A stretch of DNA of 64,000 nt from JACCZX01 sp038216465 (GCA_038216465.1 JBBQQC010000001.1:124001-188000), one strand, 5' to 3'; shown: positions 49,501 through 58,093, counted from the stretch's first letter. Notes: generated by a model from the sequence alone, not told the origin. A program made the numbers and translations.

Positions 49501-51095
49501 ATCACGACACCCGTCTGCAGGCCGGCCGCCAACGCGACGTCGAGCCGGTTCCAGTCGGTCATGCGCGACAAGTCCGACACCCAGTTGGCGACCCCCGACA
49601 AATACGCGCGACCGATCATGTGGTTGGGCGACGGCACGATCGGAATGCCGTTGCTCGCATCGATAAAGTCGCGAAAGCGCTCGGGCTCGCGTGTGAACCA
49701 CAGCGAGCGCGGAGGCAGGCTGCGATCCTTTGCATAGTCGGGCAAAAGCGCGACGCGGCCCAGCGGCCAGTCCAGGTACTCACCGATCTCGTTCAGCGCC
49801 CGCTCGAGCGTGCGCTCGACCGAATCCGACTCATTGGCAGCTGCCGCCAGTCCGCGCAACAAGCGCATCAGCGCGTATTGGCGCTGTAACTCGAGACTGT
49901 CCTGCAGCTCGGTCATGTGCGCACGCGACAGGCGATCCGAGTGCGAAAGTAGCGCGCTCGTCATCGCGTCGAACGAGCCGACCAGCGAATCGAGTTCATC
50001 GCCCTTGTGCTGCGTCGCGCGCCCCGCATAACGCAGTGACAACTGTTCAGCGCGTTCCGTCAGTGCCTTGATCGGGCGAATCAGGTGGCGTGTCAGGTAG
50101 ATGCCTGCGACGACCGTTGCAAGAATCGTGAACAGCACGACCGCGCCGAACGAGCGACTCGAGTCCGATAGCGTTTCGTACGCCATCGTGTTCGGAATCG
50201 TCACCGCCACGGCCATCGGCTCGCTGCCGATGGACAGCGGGCGCAGCGACAAGTCGTCGTTGCCGTCGAGCGTGACGTGAGTGGTCGCACCGGCACGCAC
50301 GCTTGGGCGCGCCTTCTGCAGCCAGTAGCGATCTTCTGGCGGCACGCTCGCCACCAGCACGCGGTCCTGTGCCAGCAGCGCCACATCGACACCGAGTCGG
50401 TTCGCCAGACCGTCGAGATACTGCTCACCGATCAGGCGCTCGACTACCACGGCGCCCATGATCCGGTTGCCGTTGACGACCGGCACCGCGGCGCGAATCG
50501 AAAGACCCTGTAGGCGTTCGATCACGCTGATGTTTTCCTGACCCAGCAGCGCTTCGGTAACGCCGACTGCCGCTTCCTGACTATCGAGCCGCTGAATCTC
50601 GCCTTCACCGGTTCGCTCGATCAGCTTGCCGCGCGCATCGTGCACCTCGATCAGCCCGACCCCTGCATTCCTACCTTCCTTTTGCGCCCACTCGCGCACC
50701 GCACGCGCACCTTCGATTTTTTGCGCCAGCGCACCAACCAGATCGCTGCGTTCGGCGAGTGCGTGCGCGCTGCGCTCAACGGCCGCATAGTCAGCGACGA
50801 TCGCCGATTCGATCAGCCGTGCCGCGCGTGCCCCGCGAGTTTGTTGTTCCACCAGAAATTGACGCTCGGTGCTCTGATGATGAAAGTAGTAGCTGATACC
50901 CACCGTCCAGCCGGCGACCAGCACCAGCACGCCGATCAGCGGCCATGCAATCGAACGGAACCGTGACGGCGCCACCGGTAGCGCTGCCAACGCGCTCGCG
51001 GCAACGCTCCAGTCGCCGGGCGTACGCGCCGAGCGCGCTTTCGCATCGATGCGTTGGCCCAGGCGGTTGGACAGCCAGGAAAATCGCGGCAGCAT
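46563..51095 (-). CDS. Tripartite hybrid histidine kinase
   Basis: This is a membrane sensor kinase of about 1,510 residues. Two membrane segments (about 52-70 and 325-345) flank a periplasmic double-Cache-like domain. They are followed by HAMP, a GAF-like domain, two PAS domains, HisKA with SHEIRTPMNG (His about 861), HATPase (DTGIGL, GGTGLGLAISKQLV), two receiver domains (Asp about 1150 in VIDMKMP and about 1286 in FMDCQMP), and a C-terminal HPt domain with HAVHTLKSSSANVG. All phosphorelay residues are present. The open frame extends upstream to a TTG at 51143, but the ATG at 51095 is preferred. It is probably co-transcribed with the GGDEF-EAL gene. Confidence 0.93.
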   Translation of the reverse strand: MLPRFSWLSNRLGQRIDAKARSARTPGDWSVAASALAALPVAPSRFRSIAWPLIGVLVLVAGWTVGISYYFHHQSTERQFLVEQQTRGARAARLIESAIVADYAAVERSAHALAERSDLVGALAQKIEGARAVREWAQKEGRNAGVGLIEVHDARGKLIERTGEGEIQRLDSQEAAVGVTEALLGQENISVIERLQGLSIRAAVPVVNGNRIMGAVVVERLIGEQYLDGLANRLGVDVALLAQDRVLVASVPPEDRYWLQKARPSVRAGATTHVTLDGNDDLSLRPLSIGSEPMAVAVTIPNTMAYETLSDSSRSFGAVVLFTILATVVAGIYLTRHLIRPIKALTERAEQLSLRYAGRATQHKGDELDSLVGSFDAMTSALLSHSDRLSRAHMTELQDSLELQRQYALMRLLRGLAAAANESDSVERTLERALNEIGEYLDWPLGRVALLPDYAKDRSLPPRSLWFTREPERFRDFIDASNGIPIVPSPNHMIGRAYLSGVANWVSDLSRMTDWNRLDVALAAGLQTGVVIPVMAHGHVAAFIEFYSDHRVEATNAWLELVEAIGAELSRVAERQRAERELRQREVEASRLAMVASRTEQMVLILDTSGRIEWANDAVMQFSGIGMQEMRGRLAHTLMRGSRTDAEAVAKMADAIVRGEPCKIEFIADARSGEQRVLEVEGQPLRDDQGRYFQYALISPDITERKRTEATLRESAEYFRALFDESPVPSTIVSSDHRIVRANAAHTRMLGYTIDQMIGKDPITFVHPEEVDAAYALRAEMNGSAERAQFTFERRMVNNQGTVVWVRGHSVRFCDANGERFRLTMLENITDAKESERVLRDAKELAESASRAKSQFLANMSHEIRTPMNGVLGMTELLLGTALSDKQRRFADAVYRSGETLLEIINDILDFSKIEAGKFELESVDFNLRSMVEDVFEMLAPRAHQKRIELASRIGPEVPTIAKGDPTRIRQVLTNLVGNALKFTETGEIVVTLSAQQEEGRHRVRFEVRDTGIGLRAEALQRLFTVFMQADQSMSRRYGGTGLGLAISKQLVELMGGSISVESQFGEGSTFRFDVPLASGDASVVTPSLNLDQLRGRRVILVEDNPTNRSILEMQLKAFEMDVATADHGATALELMRAAARAGTPFDVAVIDMKMPIMDGLTMAATLRSDPHLTGAKMVMLTSLASGNEAQLAYENGVDQYLTKPVRQHELLEALARSLSRDSPAAARATTVASRHRAKVLVAEDNMVNQEVARAMLRDLGCEIRLADNGREALNALRSQAFDIVFMDCQMPEMDGFEAVRRFRSAAQADFESALDTPIVALTANALAGDYERCLAAGFDEYLPKPFKQQQIDALLARWSRHDPQPSASTTTRAPSQEARGSAAAAPAGEAPVLDMSVIDRVRQMEQRGAARLLERLIETYITTATKLMTDAERALAQHDPVLLRHAVHTLKSSSANVGATALSQCFTGLEVHARENRMQSAEHDWPAVRVEYERALQALHALLTLENAA

Positions 51096-51287
51096 GAAGT
51101 CGAACGGCAAGTGTGAAATCCTGCAAGAAAGGCGGCAGCTCAACGCGCAGGCTAGTGCTGAATGCGTCCACCCACCCTCTCGAAAAAGGTACCGTTAGAA
51201 GGGCATTTCGCGGGCGGTCTGAAGCGCGACCGGCACGACGGAACGCCGATCTCGCATCCCACTGCCCGATGCTGCACAATCGCCGCG

Positions 51288-52325
51288 ATGAGGGGGCAGA
51301 AAACCAGTCACTTACCGGCATTGCATCGCCGGCTCGGTACGGTGGTCTTCGGCAGCCTGCCGTCTGTCGCAAATGCGAGCCTAGGCGGCCCGAACGCTTC
51401 CCAGCTGCTCGCCGCGGTATGTGTCGGGGCGCTGATCGTGCTGGTGGCAGTGGCGGTTGCGCAGCGACGCCGGAGCCCGCCCGCTACGGCGGCCACGCAG
51501 TCTGATACACCAAGTACGGCTCCCGCGGTCGACAGCGCCGTCCGCATCGCCGAATTGCAGACAATGCTCGACAGCCGAGAGCGCGAGTTGGCGGCGCACC
51601 TGCGCGACCTGCACAACGCGGGCCGCGAGCTCGACAGCCTTGCCCACTCGGTATCGCACGACCTGCGAGCGCCGCTGCGCATTGTCGATGGCTTCGCAAC
51701 GATCGTGCTCGAAGACTACGGCGATCGAGGCAAGCCGCTCGACGACCTGGGACGCGATCACCTGCGCCGCATTGTCGCCGCCAGCCAGCGCATGAACTCG
51801 ATGATCGACACACTGCTAAACATGTCGCGCATGACAAGCCGCGACCTCGCCAGCGAACGGGTCGACCTGTCGCAGATCGCCCGCGAACTGGCCGATGACC
51901 TGCGCGATGACGTCCGCGCGCGCGATCCCGCGCGCTCGATCGAGTTCGTTATCACCCCCGGCCTGAAGACCGACGGCGACCCGACGCTGCTACGCCTGGT
52001 GCTGCAAAATCTGTTGGGAAACGCCGCAAAGTTCAGCGCCAGAAGCCGCGAGGCGCGCGTCGAGTTTGGTCGCCAGCAGGAAGATGAGTCGGCGTTTTTC
52101 GTGCGTGACAACGGCGCGGGCTTCGACATGCGCTTCGCGGAGAAAATGTTCGGAATGTTTCAGCGTTTGCACAGCGCCAACGAATTTCCCGGCACCGGTG
52201 TCGGCCTGGCTACCGTGCAAAAAATTATTCAACGCCATGGCGGCCGCGTGTGGGCCGAAGCCGTACCAGCGCCCGCAGAGGGGCACGGCGCAACGTTTTA
52301 CTTCACGCTCTGGGAAAAAACGTGA
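51288..52325 (+). CDS. Membrane histidine kinase (HisKA-HATPase)
   Basis: This is a 345-residue kinase with one membrane segment (about 35-58), a short coiled coil, HisKA with SHSVSHDLRAPLR (His about 123), and HATPase with NLLGNAAKFS, DNGAGFD and GTGVGLATVQKII. It resembles the transmitter part of bacteriophytochrome-type kinases but has no recognisable sensor domain. The ATG at 51288 was chosen because the upstream extension is Arg-rich and not family-like. No response regulator lies next to it on its strand. It is convergent with the zinc-ribbon gene. Confidence 0.85.
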   Translation: MRGQKTSHLPALHRRLGTVVFGSLPSVANASLGGPNASQLLAAVCVGALIVLVAVAVAQRRRSPPATAATQSDTPSTAPAVDSAVRIAELQTMLDSRERELAAHLRDLHNAGRELDSLAHSVSHDLRAPLRIVDGFATIVLEDYGDRGKPLDDLGRDHLRRIVAASQRMNSMIDTLLNMSRMTSRDLASERVDLSQIARELADDLRDDVRARDPARSIEFVITPGLKTDGDPTLLRLVLQNLLGNAAKFSARSREARVEFGRQQEDESAFFVRDNGAGFDMRFAEKMFGMFQRLHSANEFPGTGVGLATVQKIIQRHGGRVWAEAVPAPAEGHGATFYFTLWEKT

Positions 52326-52437
52326 CCAGAAGCACGCTACGCGGAGCTACGCGCGCGTGTACTGAGGTAGCAGCCGCGAGTGGCGCAGATGCGCCGCCAA
52401 ATGCTTGCGCGCTACGACGCCGTAGACGGCGCAGCAC
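52326..52437. other. Convergent gap with short GC-rich inverted repeats
   Basis: These 112 bases between two convergent genes hold short GC-rich inverted repeats, such as GGCGCA-GA-TGCGCC near 52396. No T-tract is seen on either strand and no gene is evident. Confidence 0.3.
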
Positions 52438-52845
52438 CTACTGCAGTTTCCACACCGCTTCGCACTGCTTACAACGAACGCTAAGCCAATGCGGCCGCCC
52501 AACCTCAGGCGGATCGTCTGCGCTCGCAGATTCCTGCGCCAGAACCCTGAACTTACCCCACGCCTTGCATTGGGGGCACGTTGCGGCTTCGGCGAAATGT
52601 TCGGCTCGCGCCAACAGCGTCGTAAAGCGTCGCCACGCAACCACCATCAACATTCCGCCAGCGGCGGCAGTGGTTAGAAGGCTGACGTAGCGAACACCCG
52701 CTTCGGCGTCGCCAAGCAGCTCCATTCCGGAGGCAAGCAGGATCAGCGCGATGAAACCGAGCGCCAAATAAGCGTGGCTTTCGATCAGCTGGCGCTCGTA
52801 CCAGCGCCGAAACCCGTGCCGCTCGATGTAGTGAGTCACCTGCAT
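52438..52845 (-). CDS. Membrane protein with C-terminal zinc-ribbon
   Basis: Unrecognised protein of 135 residues. A basic N-terminus is followed by two membrane segments (about 28-46 and 56-71) and a cytoplasmic tail with two CxxC pairs, CPQC (about 89-92) and CKQC (about 125-128), suggesting one zinc site. It lies 12 bases after the ANTAR regulator gene on the same strand, so it is probably part of that operon. A sensor or output role in that pathway is possible, but only context suggests it. Confidence 0.75.
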   Translation of the reverse strand: MQVTHYIERHGFRRWYERQLIESHAYLALGFIALILLASGMELLGDAEAGVRYVSLLTTAAAGGMLMVVAWRRFTTLLARAEHFAEAATCPQCKAWGKFRVLAQESASADDPPEVGRPHWLSVRCKQCEAVWKLQ

Positions 52846-52857
52846 TGGGCCAAACCC

Positions 52858-53445
52858 TCAGCGCCGAATCGAATTCAGCCGGTTCGCCGCTTCGACCATC
52901 TGAGTAGCAAGCTCCGCGGCCTGCTTGCCCTCCGCCTTCGCCTGCGCGCGCAGCGCCTGATGCGCACGCTCATAGTCGAGGCGAAGACGCTCCATCAGGA
53001 TGCCGATCGCAATGTGCTCGTTGCGCCCAATCTCGCCCGACGTACCCTGCGCCGGCTCCGTTTTTTCATCGCTCGATCGACTCAGCGCGGCGCGCACCGC
53101 CGGCACGATCTGCCGCACATCGACCGGTTTGACCAGATAGCCGAGCGCGCCCATTTTCATCGCTTCGTCGACGATCTCGCTGTCGCCGAAGGCCGAGAGG
53201 AACATGAAGCCGGTGTCGGTATTCGCAGCGAGGTAGCGCGCGACATCCATGCCGGATTTGCCCTGCATGCGCATGTCGAGAATCGCGAGCTTCGGCTTGT
53301 GTTTGCGCGCCAGCAGAATCGCGTCGTCGCCGTTGTCGGTCTCGATGACCTCCAGGCCGGCCTGTTTAAGGCCTGCGACCAGCGTAGCCAGAACCAAACG
53401 ATCGTCATCGACGACCATCACCAGCGGCGGAGCAGCGTCATTCAT
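52858..53445 (-). CDS. ANTAR-domain response regulator
   Basis: This is a 195-residue regulator with a receiver domain (acidic residues 13-15, phosphoacceptor Asp57 in AILDMRM, Lys in LVKPVD) and a C-terminal ANTAR domain (about 137-192). The ANTAR part is recognised from IGILMERLRLDYERAHQALRAQAKAEGK. ANTAR proteins such as EutV and NasR bind tandem RNA hairpins and prevent transcription termination. The large multi-PAS kinase lies 30 bases upstream on the same strand and is the likely partner. RNA targets are not identified. Confidence 0.9.
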   Translation of the reverse strand: MNDAAPPLVMVVDDDRLVLATLVAGLKQAGLEVIETDNGDDAILLARKHKPKLAILDMRMQGKSGMDVARYLAANTDTGFMFLSAFGDSEIVDEAMKMGALGYLVKPVDVRQIVPAVRAALSRSSDEKTEPAQGTSGEIGRNEHIAIGILMERLRLDYERAHQALRAQAKAEGKQAAELATQMVEAANRLNSIRR

Positions 53446-53475
53446 CGTCGCAAGCTTAGTGCAGTTAACTTATTT

Positions 53476-56400
53476 CTAGATGCTGTCTTCGCGAATCGCT
53501 GGCGGAAACAGCTGCAGACGCGTAGCCACGACCGCGCCGGAACGCTCGACCGTCAGCCGCGCGCCGCGGCGTGGTAGCAGCGCCTTCACGAGGCCAAGAC
53601 CGGACACACTGGCGGATATTTGCGCGAGATCAAAGCCGCCTTTCAAAGTGCCGGGGTTTTCGATCGCCAGCTCCATGCCATCGGGCCGTGTCGTTACCCG
53701 CACCATGATGCCGTCCTGCCGCGTCGCACGATGTTTGATCGCGTTGGTGCCGAGCTCGTTGATCACCAGCGCCAGCGGCACCGCTTCGTTCTCGGGCAGT
53801 CCGAAGCGCCACAAGTCGGGCGGTGGGGGCTCGAATCGCACCTCCACGCCAAACATGTTGGACAGCGTCGAAAAAATGCCCTGCGCCACACCCAGTACAG
53901 GCAATGTCCCGCTGGAGCGGATCTGCAGTCCGTGCACCTGCGCGATCGCGTGGATCTGCGTCGCGGATTCGGACAGAATGTCCGCCACGTCGGGCCGTGC
54001 ATCCGCGGTCTGCTGCAGCAATCCCGCGACGCCCTGCAGATTGTTCTTGATGCGGTGATGAACTTCACGCACCAGCACGTCGCGCTGTTTGACGATCTGC
54101 TCCATTTTCTCCTGCTCGGCCCGCGTGCGCTCGGTCACGTCGTCGGCGATGCCGAACACGCGAATCGCACCGTCTTCCATGCGCACCGGCGACAGCCGCA
54201 CGTTGACATTGCGCACGCCGCGCGTCGGATGATCGATGCGCGCAGTGAATTCGGAGCGCCTTAGCCTGCGCATGCGCGCGATCAACCGCGGCAGCATCTG
54301 CGTGACCGGCTGCACGTCTTCAAAGTGCACGTGCCGCATGACGTTGCGCGGATTGTCGAGTAGCTCAGCCACGGCCCCACCAACTAGCGTGGTGTAGCGC
54401 GGGTTGACATACAGCGCATTCGAGAAGTCGCCGGTCATGATGAACACCAGCTGATCGATGTTTTCGGCAAACTGCCGGAACCTGGCTTCAGTTTCACGCA
54501 ACGCGGCCTCGGCGCGCACCTCCTCGGTCAGATCATCGATAATCGACATCACGTAGCGCGCGTTCGAGTCGCCCGCAGCCACCGAGCGCCCCGGTTCGGA
54601 TTCGAACAGCGGGATCACGCGCTGATTGATCGTCAGCCGCTTGCCGTCGGCGCGCAGCATCACGTCGCGCGGCCTGTCGACCTGGGTTCCGGTCGAAAGC
54701 GCCTTGCGGTCGAGCTCGGCGTACAGGTCGGCAAACTGGCGCGCATAGATTTCGCCCCAGGTGCGCCCGACGACTTGCTCGCGCGTCAGACCGGTCATCG
54801 TTTCGCCGGCGCGATTCAAGCTGACGAAGCGCCCGCTTTCGGCCTCGCGCACTGATACCAGTACCGGCAGGTTCTCAACCACCAGATCGAGGTAGTTGCG
54901 CACCCGCCGCAGTTCCTCCTCGGAGCGCCGCCGTGCATCGACATCAACCAGTGTCAGGATGACGCCGCGGTCGGGTGCCGACGGATCGATCGGGCGGCCA
55001 TAGCCGGCGCACCAGAATGTCGTGCCGTCGGCGCGCCGCATCAGCCGCTCGAACGAAACACCGCCGTCGGCTGCCTGTTTTTCGGCGTCGGCCTGAGTTT
55101 CGGCGCCCGCTGACGGCTCCGCATCGTCGGTATCGACATCGGCGAACGGCAGCTCGCGAATGTCATCCCAGTCGCTGGGCGCCGCAAACAGTGAAGAGAT
55201 TTGCAGTTCGTCCCAGTCGCGCGCGTCGTAGCCAAACAACTGCTGCGTGGCTGCGTTGGCCTTGACGATCAGATCGTTCGCCACGTACAGCACGGCCACC
55301 AGCGCATTGTCGAAAATCAGTTGCAGCTCGGTCAACGTCGCGCGCAGCTCGCGCTCCGAACGCTTGCGTTCGTCGACATTGACAAAAGCGAAGATATACC
55401 CGAGCTCGGGTCGCTCGGGACTGACTGCACGCCCCTGCACCGCGACCCAGATTGGCGAGCCTTTGCGCCGGAACATGTGCAGTTCGAACTCGGTCGCGCC
55501 GGTGTCGGCGATGCGCTGATAGTGCTCGGACAGATTGGCCAGCAACAGATGATCGGTGGGATGCGAAAATAATTGCATCTGCGAAACGAGGGTGCCCGGT
55601 TCGCAAGCCAACAGATCTTCCATCGCCGAATTGGCGCGCACCGGACGACCGTCGCGCACGAACAGCAAACCGACCAGCGCGGTGTCGAAAATGAGCTGCT
55701 GCTGCGCCAGCGCGCTTTGCAGTTCCTCACCCTGCTCTTTCAGTTCGAGCAAGGAGCGCGACAGCGCTTCGCGCTGGCGCTTGCTCTCGGAGATATTCTG
55801 AAACGTGTAGATCGCCTCGCGCAGCACCTCCAGACCGGGCTCCTGCGCCTGAATCGGGCGCGCCTGCACCAGGCACCAGACCGGCTCGCCGTCGCTCCGA
55901 AACAGGACGACTTCGCCGCTGGTGGTCTGTTGCGACCGCACGACCGGCATTCCCGACACCTCGTTCGGTGCGCGATGGTGACGGTCAATGCACAAGTCCC
56001 ACAGCGGCATGCCGATCACTTCCCCGTCGCCGTAGCCGAACATCTCCGCAAACTCGCGATTCGCGAGCAGAATCTTGCCCGACATCGTCTGCGCCACGCC
56101 GACCGACATCGTTTCGAACAACGTCTGCTGATCGCGTAGCGCGACTTGCAGCTGTTCCTCGAAAATCTTGCGGTCAGTAAAGTTCTCCAGTACCAGCAGC
56201 GTGTGTCGCAAACCGCTTTCGGAAGCGATCGCGCGCATCGAAAGCTTGGTCCACACGACGCGGCCGTCGCGGTGCATGAAGCGTCGCTCGGCCGACTCTG
56301 AATCAACCGCGCCGCGCTGCATCTCGGCACGCGCCTGTTGCATCAGCGGGCGATCGTCCGGGTGAATCAGCGTCTCGGGGTCTTTGCCCAGTAGCTCTTC

Positions 56401-57516
56401 GAGGTCGTAGCCGAGCGTCTCGCAGGCGGCGCGATTGATACCGATCAGCCGAAACTCGCTGTCGACCAACAGCGCGGCAACCGGGCTTTCCTCGAACAGC
56501 GCGCGAAAGCGCTCTGCGCTTTCGGTCAGATCCGACTCGGCCTGTTTGCGCGTGCCGACGTCGCGCGCGAGCAGCAGGATGAACTCGCGTCCCTCGTGCA
56601 CGACTCGCTGCACTACGGTTTCGACGGCGAACTCAGTGCCGAAGCGCGTCTTGTAGCGCGTCTCGCCCTGAAAAGAGCCGCGCGTCTGCAGCTGTTCATA
56701 CAGCGATGCAAATCCGTTACCGCCGGCCGAAGCACCGAGGCCGACGTCGATCGCGCCAAGCGACATTCCCTTCAGCGATTCCATGTCGTAGCCGAGTCGC
56801 TGGCGGGCGGCTTCGTTGGCGTCAACCACTGCACCCTGGGGGTCGATTTCAAACACCATCTCACCCACTGACTCGAGTGCTTCCCGCAGCGCGCCGAGCG
56901 AGTTCTGCGCAAAGCGCTCGCGATCGATTGGCTCACATGTCACCAGCACGCCATCAAACTTGCCGTCGATCGCGAATACCGGCGCCATCTTTACCCGTAT
57001 CCAGCGACGCGCGGACCGGGCAAGCCGGTATTCACGCTCGACCGGCGTGCGGTCGCCGCTGGAGCCAATGCGTCGCAGCTCCGCAATCAGATCCGGCAAT
57101 TGCCTGAGACCGTTGGCATCTTCAACAGCGCGGCCCAACACCGCGTCGGCGGGGACGTCGAACAATTCTTCGAGGCAGTTGTTCCACAACCGGTAACTCA
57201 TGTCGCGGTCGAGCAGCGCCAGGCCGATATGCGCGGCGGCCAGCAGCGTCTCGATCACCGTATCGGCGGGACGAGCCGCTAGATTCGCAGCGTCGTCAGT
57301 CGCCAGGCCAGAGCCGAGGCCAAGAACACTCGTACCGAGGGGGACGACTGAAGGCGTGGCGGAACCTGCGGCCGGCGCGCCGTTGGCGCCTATCTGCAGT
57401 CCGAGCGCCAGCGCGCGTTCCTCGGAAACGACCTGCGGCGTCTCCTTGGTCGGTGCCCCGGCTGCACGCTGAGCGTGTTTGGCGGAACGCTGCGAAGTGG
57501 TTGGGCGGTCAGCCAC
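53476..57516 (-). CDS. Multi-PAS sensor histidine kinase, HisKA_2 type
   Basis: This is a giant soluble kinase of 1,346 residues with no membrane segment. About eight consecutive PAS/PAC modules occupy residues 85-1135. Repeated motifs such as LFEESPVAALLVD, DPETLIHPDDRP, LIFDNALVAVLYV and VRNVNVRLSPVR mark them. They are followed by a HisKA_2/HWE-like domain with VREVHHRIKNNLQG (about 1150) and a HATPase with VINELGTNAIKH. The GTG start fits a plausible first residue. HisKA_2 kinases pair with ANTAR regulators in the EutW/EutV system, and an ANTAR gene follows 30 bases downstream. Confidence 0.9.
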   Translation of the reverse strand: MADRPTTSQRSAKHAQRAAGAPTKETPQVVSEERALALGLQIGANGAPAAGSATPSVVPLGTSVLGLGSGLATDDAANLAARPADTVIETLLAAAHIGLALLDRDMSYRLWNNCLEELFDVPADAVLGRAVEDANGLRQLPDLIAELRRIGSSGDRTPVEREYRLARSARRWIRVKMAPVFAIDGKFDGVLVTCEPIDRERFAQNSLGALREALESVGEMVFEIDPQGAVVDANEAARQRLGYDMESLKGMSLGAIDVGLGASAGGNGFASLYEQLQTRGSFQGETRYKTRFGTEFAVETVVQRVVHEGREFILLLARDVGTRKQAESDLTESAERFRALFEESPVAALLVDSEFRLIGINRAACETLGYDLEELLGKDPETLIHPDDRPLMQQARAEMQRGAVDSESAERRFMHRDGRVVWTKLSMRAIASESGLRHTLLVLENFTDRKIFEEQLQVALRDQQTLFETMSVGVAQTMSGKILLANREFAEMFGYGDGEVIGMPLWDLCIDRHHRAPNEVSGMPVVRSQQTTSGEVVLFRSDGEPVWCLVQARPIQAQEPGLEVLREAIYTFQNISESKRQREALSRSLLELKEQGEELQSALAQQQLIFDTALVGLLFVRDGRPVRANSAMEDLLACEPGTLVSQMQLFSHPTDHLLLANLSEHYQRIADTGATEFELHMFRRKGSPIWVAVQGRAVSPERPELGYIFAFVNVDERKRSERELRATLTELQLIFDNALVAVLYVANDLIVKANAATQQLFGYDARDWDELQISSLFAAPSDWDDIRELPFADVDTDDAEPSAGAETQADAEKQAADGGVSFERLMRRADGTTFWCAGYGRPIDPSAPDRGVILTLVDVDARRRSEEELRRVRNYLDLVVENLPVLVSVREAESGRFVSLNRAGETMTGLTREQVVGRTWGEIYARQFADLYAELDRKALSTGTQVDRPRDVMLRADGKRLTINQRVIPLFESEPGRSVAAGDSNARYVMSIIDDLTEEVRAEAALRETEARFRQFAENIDQLVFIMTGDFSNALYVNPRYTTLVGGAVAELLDNPRNVMRHVHFEDVQPVTQMLPRLIARMRRLRRSEFTARIDHPTRGVRNVNVRLSPVRMEDGAIRVFGIADDVTERTRAEQEKMEQIVKQRDVLVREVHHRIKNNLQGVAGLLQQTADARPDVADILSESATQIHAIAQVHGLQIRSSGTLPVLGVAQGIFSTLSNMFGVEVRFEPPPPDLWRFGLPENEAVPLALVINELGTNAIKHRATRQDGIMVRVTTRPDGMELAIENPGTLKGGFDLAQISASVSGLGLVKALLPRRGARLTVERSGAVVATRLQLFPPAIREDSI

Positions 57517-57556
57517 GCGAGCTATGAGTCAGTGAGTGGAGTGAGGAAGAATAATG

Positions 57557-57572
57557 CACCCTCAAAAGGGTG
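57557..57572. repeat. 6-bp inverted repeat in the kinase/flgM divergent gap
   Basis: CACCCT-caaa-AGGGTG sits in the gap between the multi-PAS kinase and the flgM-like gene, about 20 bases upstream of the sigma-28 promoter. It could be an operator or a short hairpin; nothing here decides it. Confidence 0.4.
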
Positions 57573-57592
57573 AATCGCGTAAACGGTAGTTC

Positions 57593-57619
57593 TAAAGTTC
57601 GACCACTAACTGCCGAATT
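57593..57619 (+). promoter_or_regulatory. Sigma-28 (FliA) promoter of flgM-flgN
   Basis: TAAAGTTC (57593-57600), 11 bases and GCCGAATT (57612-57619) match the FliA consensus TAAAGTTT-N11-GCCGATAA at 12 of 16 positions, with exact spacing. The predicted start is at about 57626, coinciding with the GTG start codon of the flgM-like gene. Confidence 0.75.
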
Positions 57620-57625
57620 TGTGGC

Positions 57626-57826
57626 GTGACCCCCTTGGCGCGCTCCTATTTGTCCGCATCCTCGTGCGCTGCGGTACGGCTTGCATCTCGGGCTTGCCCC
57701 GAAAGCCGTCTTGTCGCGCTGCGCGCCGCCATTAACGAGGGACGCTACCGCATCGATTCGCAGGCCATTGCGACCAAGATGCTCGCGGCAAGCGGCCTGC
57801 ATTTTCAATCTACCGGTAAACACTGA
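57626..57826 (+). CDS. flgM: FlgM-like anti-sigma-28 factor (short)
   Basis: FlgM binds FliA and is exported through the finished hook-basal body. The C-terminal half (SRLVALRAAINEGRYRIDSQAIATKML) matches the FliA-binding helices of FlgM. The N-terminal 28 residues are unlike the family, though that region is normally disordered. At 66 residues it is shorter than the usual 90-100. The GTG start lies at about the predicted transcription start, so the mRNA may be leaderless or the real start lies elsewhere (a TTG at 57650 is in frame). flgN follows 9 bases downstream. Confidence 0.6.
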   Translation: MTPLARSYLSASSCAAVRLASRACPESRLVALRAAINEGRYRIDSQAIATKMLAASGLHFQSTGKH

Positions 57827-57835
57827 CTGTTTGAC

Positions 57836-58093
57836 ATGCTTGCTTACTCTTCGCTTCCCCCCGGTACGCCGGCGCGCCTGTTCTCCGAGTTGATCACGGC
57901 TCTGCATGACGAAAGCGAGGCGCTGATCGCAAATGACCCCGCGCGTCTTGCCGAAGCAAGCGGGCGCAAGGAACATCTGCTGCGATTGCTTGCGCCGCAA
58001 GCAAGTGCATTACGTGCAATGCGGCAAGGCGGAAACGACGAACTTGAACGATTTGCCCGCGAAGCCGCGCAGCTGCGGGCGTTGACCAGCTGA
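57836..58093 (+). CDS. flgN: FlgN-like flagellar chaperone (short)
   Basis: FlgN is the export chaperone of hook-associated proteins FlgK and FlgL. The 85-residue product has the N-terminal helix region ITALHDESEALIANDPARLAEASGRKEHLL, typical of FlgN. Known homologues are about 130-160 residues, so the C-terminal chaperone helix is missing. No continuation is seen in other frames before the fliA gene begins at 58165 on the opposite strand. It may be a truncated gene or a shorter functional variant. Confidence 0.6.
   Translation: MLAYSSLPPGTPARLFSELITALHDESEALIANDPARLAEASGRKEHLLRLLAPQASALRAMRQGGNDELERFAREAAQLRALTS

Noticed and set aside
57509..58000. 163-codon minus-strand frame opposite flgM-flgN
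   Set aside because: It overlaps the sigma-28 promoter and both flagellar genes, and shows no family features; it is a shadow frame.
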